Notes: generated by a model not told the origin, from the letters alone. Shown: positions 42,713-51,623, counted from the stretch's first letter. The stretch is 64,000 nt of DNA from CAYVHB01 sp964450865 (GCA_964450865.1 CAYVHB010000011.1:1-64000), one strand, 5' to 3'. Numbers and translations are program-made.

Positions 42713-43972
42713 CTATTCATGCTGGCCGCAGGAGCCGGCGTGCTGATGGTCGTGGCAAACTGATCCAGTCGACAGCAGCTTACCGGCCAAATAGGTCTCA
42801 ATTGTCTGATTGAGCATGCCCTTGGCTCCGGTGATGATGTCAATGCCCTTCTCGTTGAAAATATCAATGGCGCCAGCACCCATGCCGCCCGAGATCACGA
42901 CCTGCACACCGTGCTCGTGGAGCAGATTGGGCAATAAGCCCGGTTTGTGACCGGGATTGGCCAGATAGGACTGGCCGACAATCTGACCGCCGGCGACCGT
43001 ATAAATTGTGAAGCCCTCGCAATGCCCAAAGTGCGCACAGACAAAATGACCTTCCGAGGCAATGGCGATCTTTTTCATGTTACTCTCCTCCGCTTTCTTG
43101 CCGGTCAGCCCGTTTTCCGTAACCGGCTCGCTGGCCGCCGTCTCAACGTCCGAGGCCTGGCCCTGGCCTGGTCCTGACATCTGCAGCAGGGCCTGGACCG
43201 CCCCGGCCAGATAAGCCTGGCTGGCCGCTTCGATCCGGCCCTGGTCACAAAGTCTGGCCAGTTCCGGATCAATCGGCAGGCTGCCCAGATATGGAATACC
43301 CCATTCAAGAGCCAGGTCTGCCGTAACACTGTCGCCGAAGATCTTGATCGTCTGGCCGCAGCCCGGACAAATAACGTGGCTCATATTCTCCACGATGCCG
43401 ATGATCGGAATATCCATTTTCTGGGCCATGTTGAACGCCTTTTTGACGATCAGCGCGACCAGGTCCTGGGGCGAGGTCACAATGATAATGCCGTCGAGCG
43501 GGATTGACTGGAAAACAGTCAGCGGCACATCACCAGTTCCGGGTGGCATATCGAGGAACAAATAGTCCACGTCACCCCAGACCACATCGGTCCAGAATTG
43601 CTTGACTGTATTGGCCAGAATGGGTCCACGCCAGATTACGGGCGAATCAGCATCCTCGAGCAGCAGGTTGATCGACATGACCTGGATACCCCTGGCAGTC
43701 ATGACCGGAAGCAACCCGGCTTCTGTGTTCAGCGGCCTGCTTTGCTCGACCCCGAAAAGCTTGGGAATCGATGGCCCCGTGATATCGGCATCCAGGATCG
43801 CGACCTGGTTCTGGCCAATGCGCTGCATGGCCGTGGCCAGCAGACTGGTGACCATTGACTTGCCAACACCGCCCTTGCCACTGACGATGGCGATAACCCG
43901 CCGGATTTTGTTCTGGGGATTGTTTTCCAGGGAAAAATCAGGTTGCCCGGTCTGGTCATGACTGGCGCTCAT
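42713..43972 (-). CDS. Mrp/NBP35-type iron-sulfur carrier ATPase fused to a NifX/NifB-like domain
   Basis: This 419-residue protein joins two domains. Residues about 22-265 are an Mrp/ApbC P-loop ATPase with the deviant Walker A GKGGVGKS (32-39), DADITGPSIP, LDMPPGTGDVPLT and the cluster-binding CPGC (202-205). Residues about 299-419 resemble dinitrogenase iron-molybdenum cofactor (NifX/NifB C-terminal) domains, with ASEGHFVCAHFGHCEGF and a His-rich end. Mrp proteins assemble or transfer [4Fe-4S] clusters. A linker of about 35 residues lies between. A strong ribosome-binding site just before Met299 suggests the second domain is also made alone. It has its own promoter and terminator. Confidence 0.9.
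   Translation of the reverse strand: MSASHDQTGQPDFSLENNPQNKIRRVIAIVSGKGGVGKSMVTSLLATAMQRIGQNQVAILDADITGPSIPKLFGVEQSRPLNTEAGLLPVMTARGIQVMSINLLLEDADSPVIWRGPILANTVKQFWTDVVWGDVDYLFLDMPPGTGDVPLTVFQSIPLDGIIIVTSPQDLVALIVKKAFNMAQKMDIPIIGIVENMSHVICPGCGQTIKIFGDSVTADLALEWGIPYLGSLPIDPELARLCDQGRIEAASQAYLAGAVQALLQMSGPGQGQASDVETAASEPVTENGLTGKKAEESNMKKIAIASEGHFVCAHFGHCEGFTIYTVAGGQIVGQSYLANPGHKPGLLPNLLHEHGVQVVISGGMGAGAIDIFNEKGIDIITGAKGMLNQTIETYLAGKLLSTGSVCHDHQHAGSCGQHE
43085..43091 (-). promoter_or_regulatory. Internal ribosome-binding site inside the Mrp-NifX gene
   Basis: GGAGGAG on the minus strand stands 6 bases before the ATG of Met299 (43078), exactly at the domain junction. This would give a free 121-residue NifX-like protein (42713-43078) in addition to the fusion. 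Confidence 0.65.
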
Positions 43973-44097
43973 TTGTCATTCCTTCTTTCTGCTATCTTTC
44001 TTGACCTGGTGCCTTATCTGCAATTCGCTTGCGTAGTCAATAAAGATCACCATGCATTGAACTGACTTGCGATTGTTTTTGGCATATGATCGTTTAA

Positions 44098-44127
44098 ATT
44101 CTACATCTGATAATGGGCTTATGTCAA
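44098..44127 (-). promoter_or_regulatory. Promoter of the Mrp-NifX gene
   Basis: On the minus strand TTGACA (44122-44127) and TAGAAT (44098-44103) are 18 bases apart, giving a leader of about 120 bases before the start at 43972. Confidence 0.65.
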
Positions 44128-44198
44128 TAACCATGGTGTGATCTGTCGCGAACCGTGAAAAATACCAGATCAACGGCAAGTTACCCCGTTTACAGCCG

Positions 44199-44243
44199 GA
44201 AAAAACCGGGTGCTCTGCCACATGATGTGGCTGAGCACCCGGT
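44199..44243 (-). terminator. Terminator of the DUF5050 lipoprotein gene
   Basis: ACCGGGTGCTC (44205-44215) pairs perfectly with GAGCACCCGGT (44233-44243), continued by an inner GCCACAT/ATGTGGC stem, and the minus strand ends in six T. It is a very strong intrinsic terminator. Confidence 0.92.
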
Positions 44244-44303
44244 CTGGCGATCATATCAAGGTCAGTCTTCCTGCTAACTCGCAGGCTTAATTCTCCTGCA
44301 GTC

Positions 44304-45512
44304 TCAGCCGGCGCTGATGCAGTCGTAGGCAATGATATCCATCCGGCCTGTTCCGTCGGTTTTCAGCCGGTAGTACGTGGTTTTATACGTCGACGCCTCG
44401 CTGCCTGCCATGGTCGTCTGGCGCAGGTAAAGCCAGCCGTTCACCGCACAGACAAGTGTCGAATAGTCGTTATCCGCGTGATTAAGCCGCTGTAATTCGG
44501 TGCGGCTGCTGCCATCTTGCTGGAGGCGGATCAGCTTGCCCACGTCGGCCTCCGTGCTGAACTCGGTTCGTTCGACCTGATAGAAAAGCGCCTGGCCGTC
44601 GAGGGCCAGCTGGGTCGACGGCTCGTTGTTCAGGCGTTTCCGGCCCGTTCCGTCAAGCTTGATCTTGTAAAGATTCCAGCGATCGGACTCATTGCTGTAG
44701 TAAATCCAGTTGCCGGCGACAATCATCCGGCCACCGGCCACGATGTCGGTGCCCAGGCGCTGGCGCGCGCTGCCGTCCAGCTTGAGACGGTAGATGCTCT
44801 GATTGCTTGCCGCGATCTGATAGATCCAGTCGCCCTGCAGATCACCGATCGAAGACCCGGAACGGATCAGTTCCATGCCGCTGCCGTCGGTTTTCATCCG
44901 GTAGATTGCCTGTTTCCAGTCCTTGTCCGTACAGCCGAGGTAGAGCCAGCTGTCAACGATGCGCATCGTATCGACATCCAGATTGCTCATGGTCCGCAGG
45001 CGTGTCAGACTGCTGCCGCCGGTCTTGATCTTGAAGATCTGGACCGAAATCGGTGTGCCGTCCTCGTGGGTCTTGCTTTTGACAAAATAGATCCAGCTGC
45101 CGACGATGTTGATCTCATGAATGCCCAGGCCGTCAACCAGTTTGGTCCGCTGGCTGCCGTCCTGGCGGATTTTGTACAGGCCCCAGGACGCGCTGCTGGC
45201 CTGCGGCTCCGTGACTGCAAAATAGAGCCAGTCCCCTTGCGCGACGAAGGGCTGGCCGTTGCCATAAACATCATTGGCATGGGCTCCCGGCGTCGGGGTC
45301 GGGCCGGCTGGTGCGGTTGGTGTCGGCGTGGCAACCGTTGTTTCACGGGTCGTGGGCCCGGCGGTGGTTGGCATCGTGGGCCCGGTTGGCGTTGTTGCCG
45401 TCGGGCCCGATGAGGAGGGCTGTGTTGTGGTGGTTGACGGGGTCGTACAGGCGCTAAGCGGAACAAGCAGACAGGTCAGAATCAGGATAGCAATAACAAT
45501 CCTCATATTCAT
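44304..45512 (-). CDS. DUF5050-type repeat lipoprotein
   Basis: This 402-residue exported lipoprotein has a signal peptide ending LSAC, a Thr/Pro/Gly-rich linker of about 55 residues, then about six beta-rich repeats of the form WIYF...LYKIRQDGSQRTKL, characteristic of DUF5050 proteins, which probably form a beta-propeller. GGAG precedes ATG 45512 by 9 bases. It sits alone with its own terminator. Related proteins are common in clostridia as surface proteins of unknown role; a ligand cannot be named. Confidence 0.82.
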   Translation of the reverse strand: MNMRIVIAILILTCLLVPLSACTTPSTTTTQPSSSGPTATTPTGPTMPTTAGPTTRETTVATPTPTAPAGPTPTPGAHANDVYGNGQPFVAQGDWLYFAVTEPQASSASWGLYKIRQDGSQRTKLVDGLGIHEINIVGSWIYFVKSKTHEDGTPISVQIFKIKTGGSSLTRLRTMSNLDVDTMRIVDSWLYLGCTDKDWKQAIYRMKTDGSGMELIRSGSSIGDLQGDWIYQIAASNQSIYRLKLDGSARQRLGTDIVAGGRMIVAGNWIYYSNESDRWNLYKIKLDGTGRKRLNNEPSTQLALDGQALFYQVERTEFSTEADVGKLIRLQQDGSSRTELQRLNHADNDYSTLVCAVNGWLYLRQTTMAGSEASTYKTTYYRLKTDGTGRMDIIAYDCISAG

Positions 45513-45608
45513 CAGACAACACTCCTTTGGCGACGCGATCTGGACAGCAATCAGGTGTATGTCGTTCTAATTATAGTCTTCTCCTGCAAAGACCACAATG
45601 CGCGGTGG

Positions 45609-45692
45609 TCCAGCATGCAGAAAGGCGGCATGCAGCGGTCCAGCATGCAGAAAGGTGGCATGCAGCGGTCCAGCATGCAGAAAGGCGGCATG
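45609..45692. repeat. 30-bp tandem repeat, nearly three copies
   Basis: The unit (TCCAGCATGCAGAAAGG, then a C or T, GGCATGCAGCGG) occurs at 45609-45638, 45639-45668 and partly at 45669-45692 with a single variable base. It lies between the divergently facing 5' end of the lipoprotein gene and the 3' end of the PAS-GGDEF gene. Each unit carries two GCATGC-type palindromes. With no spacers it is not a CRISPR. Confidence 0.92.
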
Positions 45693-45718
45693 TTATTGGC
45701 ATTAAACTGGCCATCCGT

Positions 45719-48391
45719 TCATTTCCGGCAAGTATCATTCCCCCGGGTAAAAGGAAAGAATTCGGCGTCGGCTGTGACCATGTGATCGAGAATGACGTCG
45801 TCAACCACGAACGAGAAGAAGGCCGAAGCCTTTACATCGCCTGTCAGATAGGCATCCTTCAGCCGCAGGGCCTTGGCCAGCAGCTTTTCATGGATCTGGG
45901 CATGCTGCTCGTAATTGACATAGCCAATCTTGCGCAAAATGTCCTCCTCCGTTTTGAAATGGACAATGATGTGCTGCAGCAGCAGATCAAGCTGCGAAAT
46001 GATCCGCTCGTGCCCGGTATCGGAAAGGAAGACACTGAACAGATCGTTGGCAATGTCCACCAGGGCCCGATGCTGGCTGTCAATCGTATCATGGCCGCTT
46101 TCCCATTCTGGCTGCCAGTCCAGGCGAATCACCGCCAGCGGCATTTTCTCATTGCCGCTCGAATCAACAACCTGGTTGCGCCCGCGTTGCTTGGCGAGGT
46201 AGAGCGCGTCATCGGTGCGCCGGAACCAGTGGCGCAGGGATTCGGCTTTCAGGCGCTCGGACACGCCGATGCTGATCGTCTGGCGGCCGACAACCGGGAA
46301 TCTGGTGCTTTCGATGACCGTCCGCAGCTTTTCGGCGGCCACCGCGGCCCCGCCGATGGAGGTCTGCGGCAGCAGGACGAGGAACTCCTCACCGCCAACG
46401 CGGAAGATCATGTCGGCGTTGCGCAGCGTTTTTTCAGCGATCCGGGCCGTTTGTTTCAAGACCTCATCGCCAACCTGATGGCCATACAGGTCATTGACGC
46501 GCTTGAAAAGATCCAGGTCAAACAGGAAGAAGGACAGCGGCTCGTTATAACGGTCGGCATGCTCGATCTGGTCAGTAATGACTTTGTCAAAATGATGCCG
46601 GTTATAAAGGCCAGTCAAGGCATCGCGCGAGGCCAGCGCCTTGAGCTTTTCTTCGTACAGGATCTTTTCGGTTACGTCCCGGGCCGATGAGTAGATATAC
46701 TGGCCGACACCCGGCAAGGTTTCCCAGGCAATGTATTTGTAGGATCCGTCCTTGCAGCGGTAGCGGTTGATAAAACCGCTCACCGGCTCGTGCTCGCCGA
46801 GGCCGGACAGGGCAGCCAGGGCGGCTTCGATGTCATCGGGGTGAATAAACGACATGAAATTATGGCCCTCCAGGTCTGCCATGCAATAGCCCAGTACCTG
46901 TTCGAATTTCCTGTTGACTTTGACAAAGTTGCCCTGCAGGTCACTGACACAGAGCATATCCAGGTTGACATTGAGGAACCCTTCAATTTCCATTTGCAGC
47001 ATGTATTCTTTAGAGGTATCCCTGATGGTTACAACCACGCCGGTAACCCTTTGCGCCCCGGCAAGAATCGGTGCGAAGGTACCAGTGATATAGATATTGG
47101 CCTGATCGGGCCGGATCAGTCTGACTGGCTTATTGATATCGATTCGCTGGCCGGTCCGCAGGACATCCCGGGTCAGGTCCCATTCCCGATTGCGGTTTCC
47201 ATCGCTGGTACTGGCATGGGGCGCCCCTGCTCCCGGGCCTGAATAATCCAGTTCAGCGGTGGTCGTGTCAGCCGTTCTCGCGTCCGGCGCAGCCGGCTCA
47301 CCGTCTGCGGACTTGAATAATTCGCTGAACTGCTTGCCGAGAACTGTTTCGCGGGCCAGGCCGGCCATGATCTCGGCTGTTGGATTCATCAGGATAATCT
47401 TGCCCCTGGCATCCGTGACGAAAATGCCTTCCGCCGCGCAGGCTATCGTCGTGCTGAATAGTTCCCGCTCTTCCTGGAGTGCCTTTTCCGCCTGCTTGCG
47501 CGCCGATATATCGCGAATGGACATGCTGGACTTTTTCTGCCCCTGGGAATCCGTAAACATGATGGTATACAATTCGGCCGGGAATACACTGCCGTCCAGA
47601 CGCCGGAAGTTGAGTTCTCCCTTGAAATAGCCCTGGCGGCTGCGTTCGGCCAAAGCGGCTGGCAGTCGCGGATCTGCCAGATCAATCAGGCCATTGCGGC
47701 CCAGCCGGCAGATTTCGGCTTCGGAGCAGGCAAATAATTGCTCGGCTGCCGGATTGGCCGACAGGATGGTCCCGTCCGGCCTGGTGATCAGCACAGCGTC
47801 CATGTTCGTTTCGTACAGCAAACGAAACCGCTCTTCGCTTTCCTCCAGCTGTTTGCGCTGCTGCTCCAGCCTGGTCTCGGTCTCTTTATGTTCCGTGATG
47901 TCAATATTAGTGCCATACCATTTGACAATATGGCCAGCCGTATCCCGGGAGGCCTGGACGCGGGTCAGGAAGATCCGGTATTGACCGTCATGGCGGCGCA
48001 AGCGAAAGAACAGCTCGCCCCCTTGTTGCCGGGAGATAATGTCATGCCATGTCTCCTGGACCTGTGCCATTTCGTCCGGATGGACGGCCTTGAGCCAGCC
48101 GCCACCGAGGGCCTCATCCGCGCGCATCCCGGCATAGTCAAGCCAGGCCTGATTCAGGAAATCAACGGTGCCATCCGGCTCGGCAGACCAGATCGCATTG
48201 GGGATCAGGTCGATGATGGCCTTTTGCCGGCTGGTGACCTGGTCAAGCCAGGCCTGCTGGCAGATGCCAAGGGCTTCAATCAGCTGCTGCTGGTCCAGCT
48301 GCTGCCAATAGCCTGGATCCAGCGTCCGGTCCTGAAGCAGCCGGAAAATATTCTCTGCAGTAATTTTGCCGTTCATGTGGCTGATTTCCAT
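45719..48391 (-). CDS. PAS-GGDEF-hemerythrin sensor diguanylate cyclase
   Basis: This 890-residue cytoplasmic protein has no membrane segments. It contains about four PAS domains (about 40-165, 185-305, 310-460, 475-595), a diguanylate cyclase domain with active-site GGEEF (666-670), a preceding RxxD product-inhibition site (RNAD), and a C-terminal bacteriohemerythrin domain from about 752. The diiron ligands are visible as DSQHR, HIIVHFKTEED, EQHAQIH and DHMVTAD. It should make cyclic di-GMP in response to signals sensed by the PAS domains and to oxygen or nitric oxide bound by the hemerythrin. GAGGTG precedes the ATG. Confidence 0.92.
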   Translation of the reverse strand: MEISHMNGKITAENIFRLLQDRTLDPGYWQQLDQQQLIEALGICQQAWLDQVTSRQKAIIDLIPNAIWSAEPDGTVDFLNQAWLDYAGMRADEALGGGWLKAVHPDEMAQVQETWHDIISRQQGGELFFRLRRHDGQYRIFLTRVQASRDTAGHIVKWYGTNIDITEHKETETRLEQQRKQLEESEERFRLLYETNMDAVLITRPDGTILSANPAAEQLFACSEAEICRLGRNGLIDLADPRLPAALAERSRQGYFKGELNFRRLDGSVFPAELYTIMFTDSQGQKKSSMSIRDISARKQAEKALQEERELFSTTIACAAEGIFVTDARGKIILMNPTAEIMAGLARETVLGKQFSELFKSADGEPAAPDARTADTTTAELDYSGPGAGAPHASTSDGNRNREWDLTRDVLRTGQRIDINKPVRLIRPDQANIYITGTFAPILAGAQRVTGVVVTIRDTSKEYMLQMEIEGFLNVNLDMLCVSDLQGNFVKVNRKFEQVLGYCMADLEGHNFMSFIHPDDIEAALAALSGLGEHEPVSGFINRYRCKDGSYKYIAWETLPGVGQYIYSSARDVTEKILYEEKLKALASRDALTGLYNRHHFDKVITDQIEHADRYNEPLSFFLFDLDLFKRVNDLYGHQVGDEVLKQTARIAEKTLRNADMIFRVGGEEFLVLLPQTSIGGAAVAAEKLRTVIESTRFPVVGRQTISIGVSERLKAESLRHWFRRTDDALYLAKQRGRNQVVDSSGNEKMPLAVIRLDWQPEWESGHDTIDSQHRALVDIANDLFSVFLSDTGHERIISQLDLLLQHIIVHFKTEEDILRKIGYVNYEQHAQIHEKLLAKALRLKDAYLTGDVKASAFFSFVVDDVILDHMVTADAEFFPFTRGNDTCRK

Positions 48392-48482
48392 GACGACACC
48401 TCTTTTCTATGAACACAGTTTCCATGAACATGGCGCTCAAAGATAATGGCCCGGTTCCCCGACGAGACCCGGGCCTCACGTG

Positions 48483-48522
48483 ATCCGTCAGAGATCCTGA
48501 TAATCCGTCAGAGATCCTGATA
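48483..48522. repeat. 20-bp tandem duplication over the fructose-6-phosphate aldolase stop
   Basis: ATCCGTCAGAGATCCTGATA occurs twice in succession (48483-48502, 48503-48522). The second copy encodes the aldolase C-terminus and stop codon; the first lies just beyond the gene. Confidence 0.9.
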
Positions 48523-49167
48523 ATAGGGTGCCCCGTCGCGGATGAATTCGCGGACGGACAGATCAAGCAGGGGGTGGCTGACCATGTTCTCGAATAAGAC
48601 CGGCCCGATGGTCGCGGCATGTGACCCGGCCATGCTGACCCGATAGATCTGGTCGACATTTTTGAAGCTGGCAGCCAGGACCTTGGTGCTCAGTCTGAAG
48701 CGGTCGAACAGGCTGACCAGGTCTGAAACCACATCAATGCCGTGCGAGGAGATGTTGTCCAGCCGATTGACGTAAGGCGCGGTGTAATCTGCACCCGCCT
48801 TGGCGGCGATCAGACCCTGCTGCGGTGTGAAAATAGCCGTTGCCGTGATCTGCAGCCCGCTGGCCTTGAGTTGCCGGATGGCCTTGATGCCCTGGCTGGT
48901 AGCCGGAATCTTGGCATAGAAATTGCCGTCATCGATATCGCGCAATAACATGGCTTCCCGGACGATATCTTCGGCCTTTTCACTGAGCGTCTGGACATGA
49001 AGCATCCGTTCCGGACCGATGATCGAGCGGATCTCGCGCATCAGCTGCCTGACCGGCAGGCGGGACTGGGAAACGATCGTCGGATTGGTTGTTACCCCGT
49101 CAATCGGAAAGATATCCACCAGCCTGGCAATATCTTCCAGATTGGCCGTATCGAGCATGTAAATCAT
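48508..49167 (-). CDS. fsa: Fructose-6-phosphate aldolase (transaldolase-like, FSA/TalC)
   Basis: This 219-residue protein is the size of FSA-type small transaldolases. The Schiff-base lysine is Lys86 in YAKIPAT; DGVTTNPT (23-30), TATAIFTPQQ and KVLAASFKN are other family motifs. It cleaves fructose 6-phosphate to dihydroxyacetone and glyceraldehyde 3-phosphate, or acts as a transaldolase on related sugars. ATG 49167 follows GAGG by 8 bases. Which of the two reactions prevails cannot be told from sequence. It stands alone. Confidence 0.85.
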   Translation of the reverse strand: MIYMLDTANLEDIARLVDIFPIDGVTTNPTIVSQSRLPVRQLMREIRSIIGPERMLHVQTLSEKAEDIVREAMLLRDIDDGNFYAKIPATSQGIKAIRQLKASGLQITATAIFTPQQGLIAAKAGADYTAPYVNRLDNISSHGIDVVSDLVSLFDRFRLSTKVLAASFKNVDQIYRVSMAGSHAATIGPVLFENMVSHPLLDLSVREFIRDGAPYYQDL

Positions 49168-49844
49168 TCGTGTTCCCTCATCTTTCCCTTCATTCATGAT
49201 TGGCTGATCATGTCAGGCTGGCACCGTGGAATCCGGGCCAGCTGGCCGGCGAGCATCACCAGGTGATATTCCGGATAGGGGTGGCATCATTGAAAAACAG
49301 GCTGGCCGCGCTTGCGGTCAACACAATCAATAAAATGATACACCGAGTTGACATGAGCCGCAACCAGCAACTGCCCATTTTCACGGTCGGGAAAAGACCG
49401 CCCGGCATCGCATGCCGGCAGATACACTCAATGCGTATAAAGCCTCTGCAGCAGAATCTTTTCACCCATAGCCGATCAATGGCCGATCGGACTGTTCTGC
49501 TTCAGACTCGTTCCCGCTTGATTTTGCGCGAGCAGCTGTCGAGCCAGACGATGGCGACTACTTGCGATCAAGTCCGGTCCGGATGCCATTTTCATTGGCG
49601 ATCATCACTGTTATAATCAGACTGATATCCATCCTGGCTGGCCCGTCGATCCGGACCATCCAGTCCAGTCCAGCCTGTTCCTGGCCCTGGCATCCCTGGC
49701 CCTGGCATCCCGGTCCCCGCCAGTCCGTGATTGGGCCGGCTTCAACAACCCAGCCGTCAATCCAATGTCATCATACACCCAGCCCGCACGGGCTCCCAAT
49801 ACCCTGATCCTGTCAGTCCAAATATTTTAGATGGAGGCATTCTT
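49168..49844. other. Long spacer without recognisable gene
   Basis: About 680 bases lie between the aldolase and glycogen synthase, which face apart. ORFs here lack ribosome-binding sites and do not resemble proteins. A short duplication CCTGGCATCC occurs around 49681-49710. GGAGG near 49831 belongs to glycogen synthase. I found no clear promoter. Confidence 0.5.
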
Positions 49845-51464
49845 ATGAAAGTACTTCTGGTTACATCTGAATTGGCACCATTGGCTAAATCAGGGGGGCT
49901 CGGTGACGTCGCCGGTGCTTTACCCCCCTATCTGCGTGACATCGGGGTTGATATCCGCTGTGTCCTGCCGCTGTACAAGCAGATCAAGACGAAATACGCC
50001 GATAAACTGGAATTTTTATGTTCGCTGACAGTCCAGCAGGGCTGGCGCTCACAATATTGCGGCCTCTACCGCATGGACTTTAACGGTGTGCCGATCTATC
50101 TGATCGACAATGAATACTATTTCGGCCATGACAAGCTTTATATCGAGCACACATTCGACATTGAGCGCTTCACCTTTTTCCAGCTTGCCGTCCTCAAGGT
50201 CCTGGGTGAGGCGATGGACTTCATGCCGGATATCCTCCACCTGAATGACTGGCAGACCGGCATGATCCCGGCCTTGCTGGAGGCGCATTACCGCCATGAT
50301 GATCAATTCGCCAGGTTGTGCACGGTCTTTACCATCCACAACATCAAATATCAGGGGATCGCCGAATATAGCGCCATCGCCGAGATGATGCAGCTGCCTG
50401 GACCATTCATGTCAGAATATGGCGTCCTCAAAGACGGCCTGCCGAATTTCCTGAAAGCCGGTATCGTCTATGCCGACTGGGTCTCGACTGTCTCCCCGAC
50501 CTATGCCGGTGAGATCATGACGGAATATTTTGGCGAAGGCCTCAACTGGCTGCTGCAGCACATGTCTTATAAAGTCAGCGGGATTCTCAATGGCATTGAT
50601 GTCAATGTCTACAATCCGGCGACCGATCCCAATATCCCGCAAAATTATGACTGGAAAACCTGGGCGGAAGGTAAAGCCGTCTGCAAAGCGGCCCTGCAGA
50701 AAGAATTCGGCCTGAATATCGATCCGGCTGCGCCGCTGGCGATCATGATTTCCCGCCTGGTTGACCAGAAAGGCGTTGATCTGCTGTTGCGTGTTCTCGA
50801 CGAAATGCTCGATGATGGCGTCCAGGTTGCGATCCTGGGCACCGGTGAACCGGAATATGAACATCGTTTCTGGCACATGGGCGCCTTCCGGGGCGGTCGT
50901 CTGTCGGTCCGCCTCGCGTTTGACCAGAAATTGTCGCATCAGATGTATGCCGGAGCCGACATGTTCCTGATGCCCTCCCTGTTTGAACCCTGCGGCCTGT
51001 CCCAGATGATTTCGATGCGTTACGGCACGATCCCGATCGTGCGCGAAACCGGTGGCCTGCGTGATACAGTCACGCCGTTTAATGTTATAACAGGTGAGGG
51101 CAATGGCTTCTCGTTCCCGAATATCAACGCCCACGACTTCCTGTTCCTGACCAAGTTTGCCGCCAGCATCTACCGGGATGAGCCGCAGAAATGGACCCAG
51201 CTGGTCGAAAATGCCATGAGCGGTGATTACTCCTGGGAGAAATCCGCTGCCCAGTACAAGGAATTGTTCGCATCCCTGATCGCCAGCGCCGAGGTGGCAG
51301 CAGTCCGGAAAGCAGCTGATCGGGCCGCAGCAGCCGAAAAGGCAGCAGCCGAAAAGGCAGCGGCCGAACAAGCAGCAGCAGAGCAGGCAGCGGCCGAACA
51401 GGCAGCAGCAGAGCAGGTAGCGGCCGGACAGGCACCTGAGGATACCCAGCCAGTCCAGGATTAA
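49845..51464 (+). CDS. glgA: Glycogen synthase GlgA with Ala/Glu-rich C-terminal tail
   Basis: This 539-residue GT5 enzyme transfers glucose from ADP-glucose to glycogen. It has the KSGGLGD motif (15-21), HLNDWQTGMIPALL, and the C-terminal domain with SRLVDQKGVDLL and a catalytic segment LMPSLFEPCGLSQM. The usual enzyme ends near residue 485. Here a tail of about 55 residues follows, made of repeats of AAAEQ and AAAEK, likely a single charged helix. GGAGG precedes ATG 49845. No other glg gene is adjacent, and two terminators follow. Confidence 0.93.
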   Translation: MKVLLVTSELAPLAKSGGLGDVAGALPPYLRDIGVDIRCVLPLYKQIKTKYADKLEFLCSLTVQQGWRSQYCGLYRMDFNGVPIYLIDNEYYFGHDKLYIEHTFDIERFTFFQLAVLKVLGEAMDFMPDILHLNDWQTGMIPALLEAHYRHDDQFARLCTVFTIHNIKYQGIAEYSAIAEMMQLPGPFMSEYGVLKDGLPNFLKAGIVYADWVSTVSPTYAGEIMTEYFGEGLNWLLQHMSYKVSGILNGIDVNVYNPATDPNIPQNYDWKTWAEGKAVCKAALQKEFGLNIDPAAPLAIMISRLVDQKGVDLLLRVLDEMLDDGVQVAILGTGEPEYEHRFWHMGAFRGGRLSVRLAFDQKLSHQMYAGADMFLMPSLFEPCGLSQMISMRYGTIPIVRETGGLRDTVTPFNVITGEGNGFSFPNINAHDFLFLTKFAASIYRDEPQKWTQLVENAMSGDYSWEKSAAQYKELFASLIASAEVAAVRKAADRAAAAEKAAAEKAAAEQAAAEQAAAEQAAAEQVAAGQAPEDTQPVQD

Positions 51465-51531
51465 CAGGCCGCCCCGGGATACCCGGCCGGTTCAGGATTA
51501 ACAGGCACCTGCCGACATCTTACGAGGTAAG

Positions 51532-51555
51532 AAGCACCCTGACCGGGTGCTTTTT
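51532..51555 (+). terminator. Terminator 1 of glgA
   Basis: AAGCACCC pairs with GGGTGCTT around TGACC and runs into five T. It lies about 70 bases after the glgA stop. Confidence 0.9.
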
Positions 51556-51599
51556 GCTGCCATACACCGCAAATCATTCCGGGCGCTGCATTGAACAAG

Positions 51600-51623
51600 A
51601 AGCACCCTGATCAGGTGTTTTTG
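51600..51623 (+). terminator. Terminator 2 of glgA, degraded duplicate
   Basis: AAGCACCCTGATCAGGTGTTTTTGC repeats terminator 1 with changes that shorten the stem. It looks like a tandem duplicate of the first. Confidence 0.65.

Noticed and set aside
43976..44332. 118-residue minus-strand ORF upstream of the Mrp-NifX gene
   Set aside because: It contains the lipoprotein terminator and the Mrp-NifX promoter, lacks a ribosome-binding site and resembles no family.
45609..45692. CRISPR-like array
   Set aside because: Units abut with no spacers, there are fewer than three full copies, and no cas gene is present.
45527..46690. 387-residue plus-strand ORF covering the 30-bp repeat
   Set aside because: Most of it is antisense to the hemerythrin/GGDEF gene, and the repetitive MQKGGMQRSS part is just translation of the tandem repeat.
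49200..49616. 138-residue ORF between aldolase and glgA
   Set aside because: It has no ribosome-binding site and no recognisable domain, and its composition does not look like a protein.
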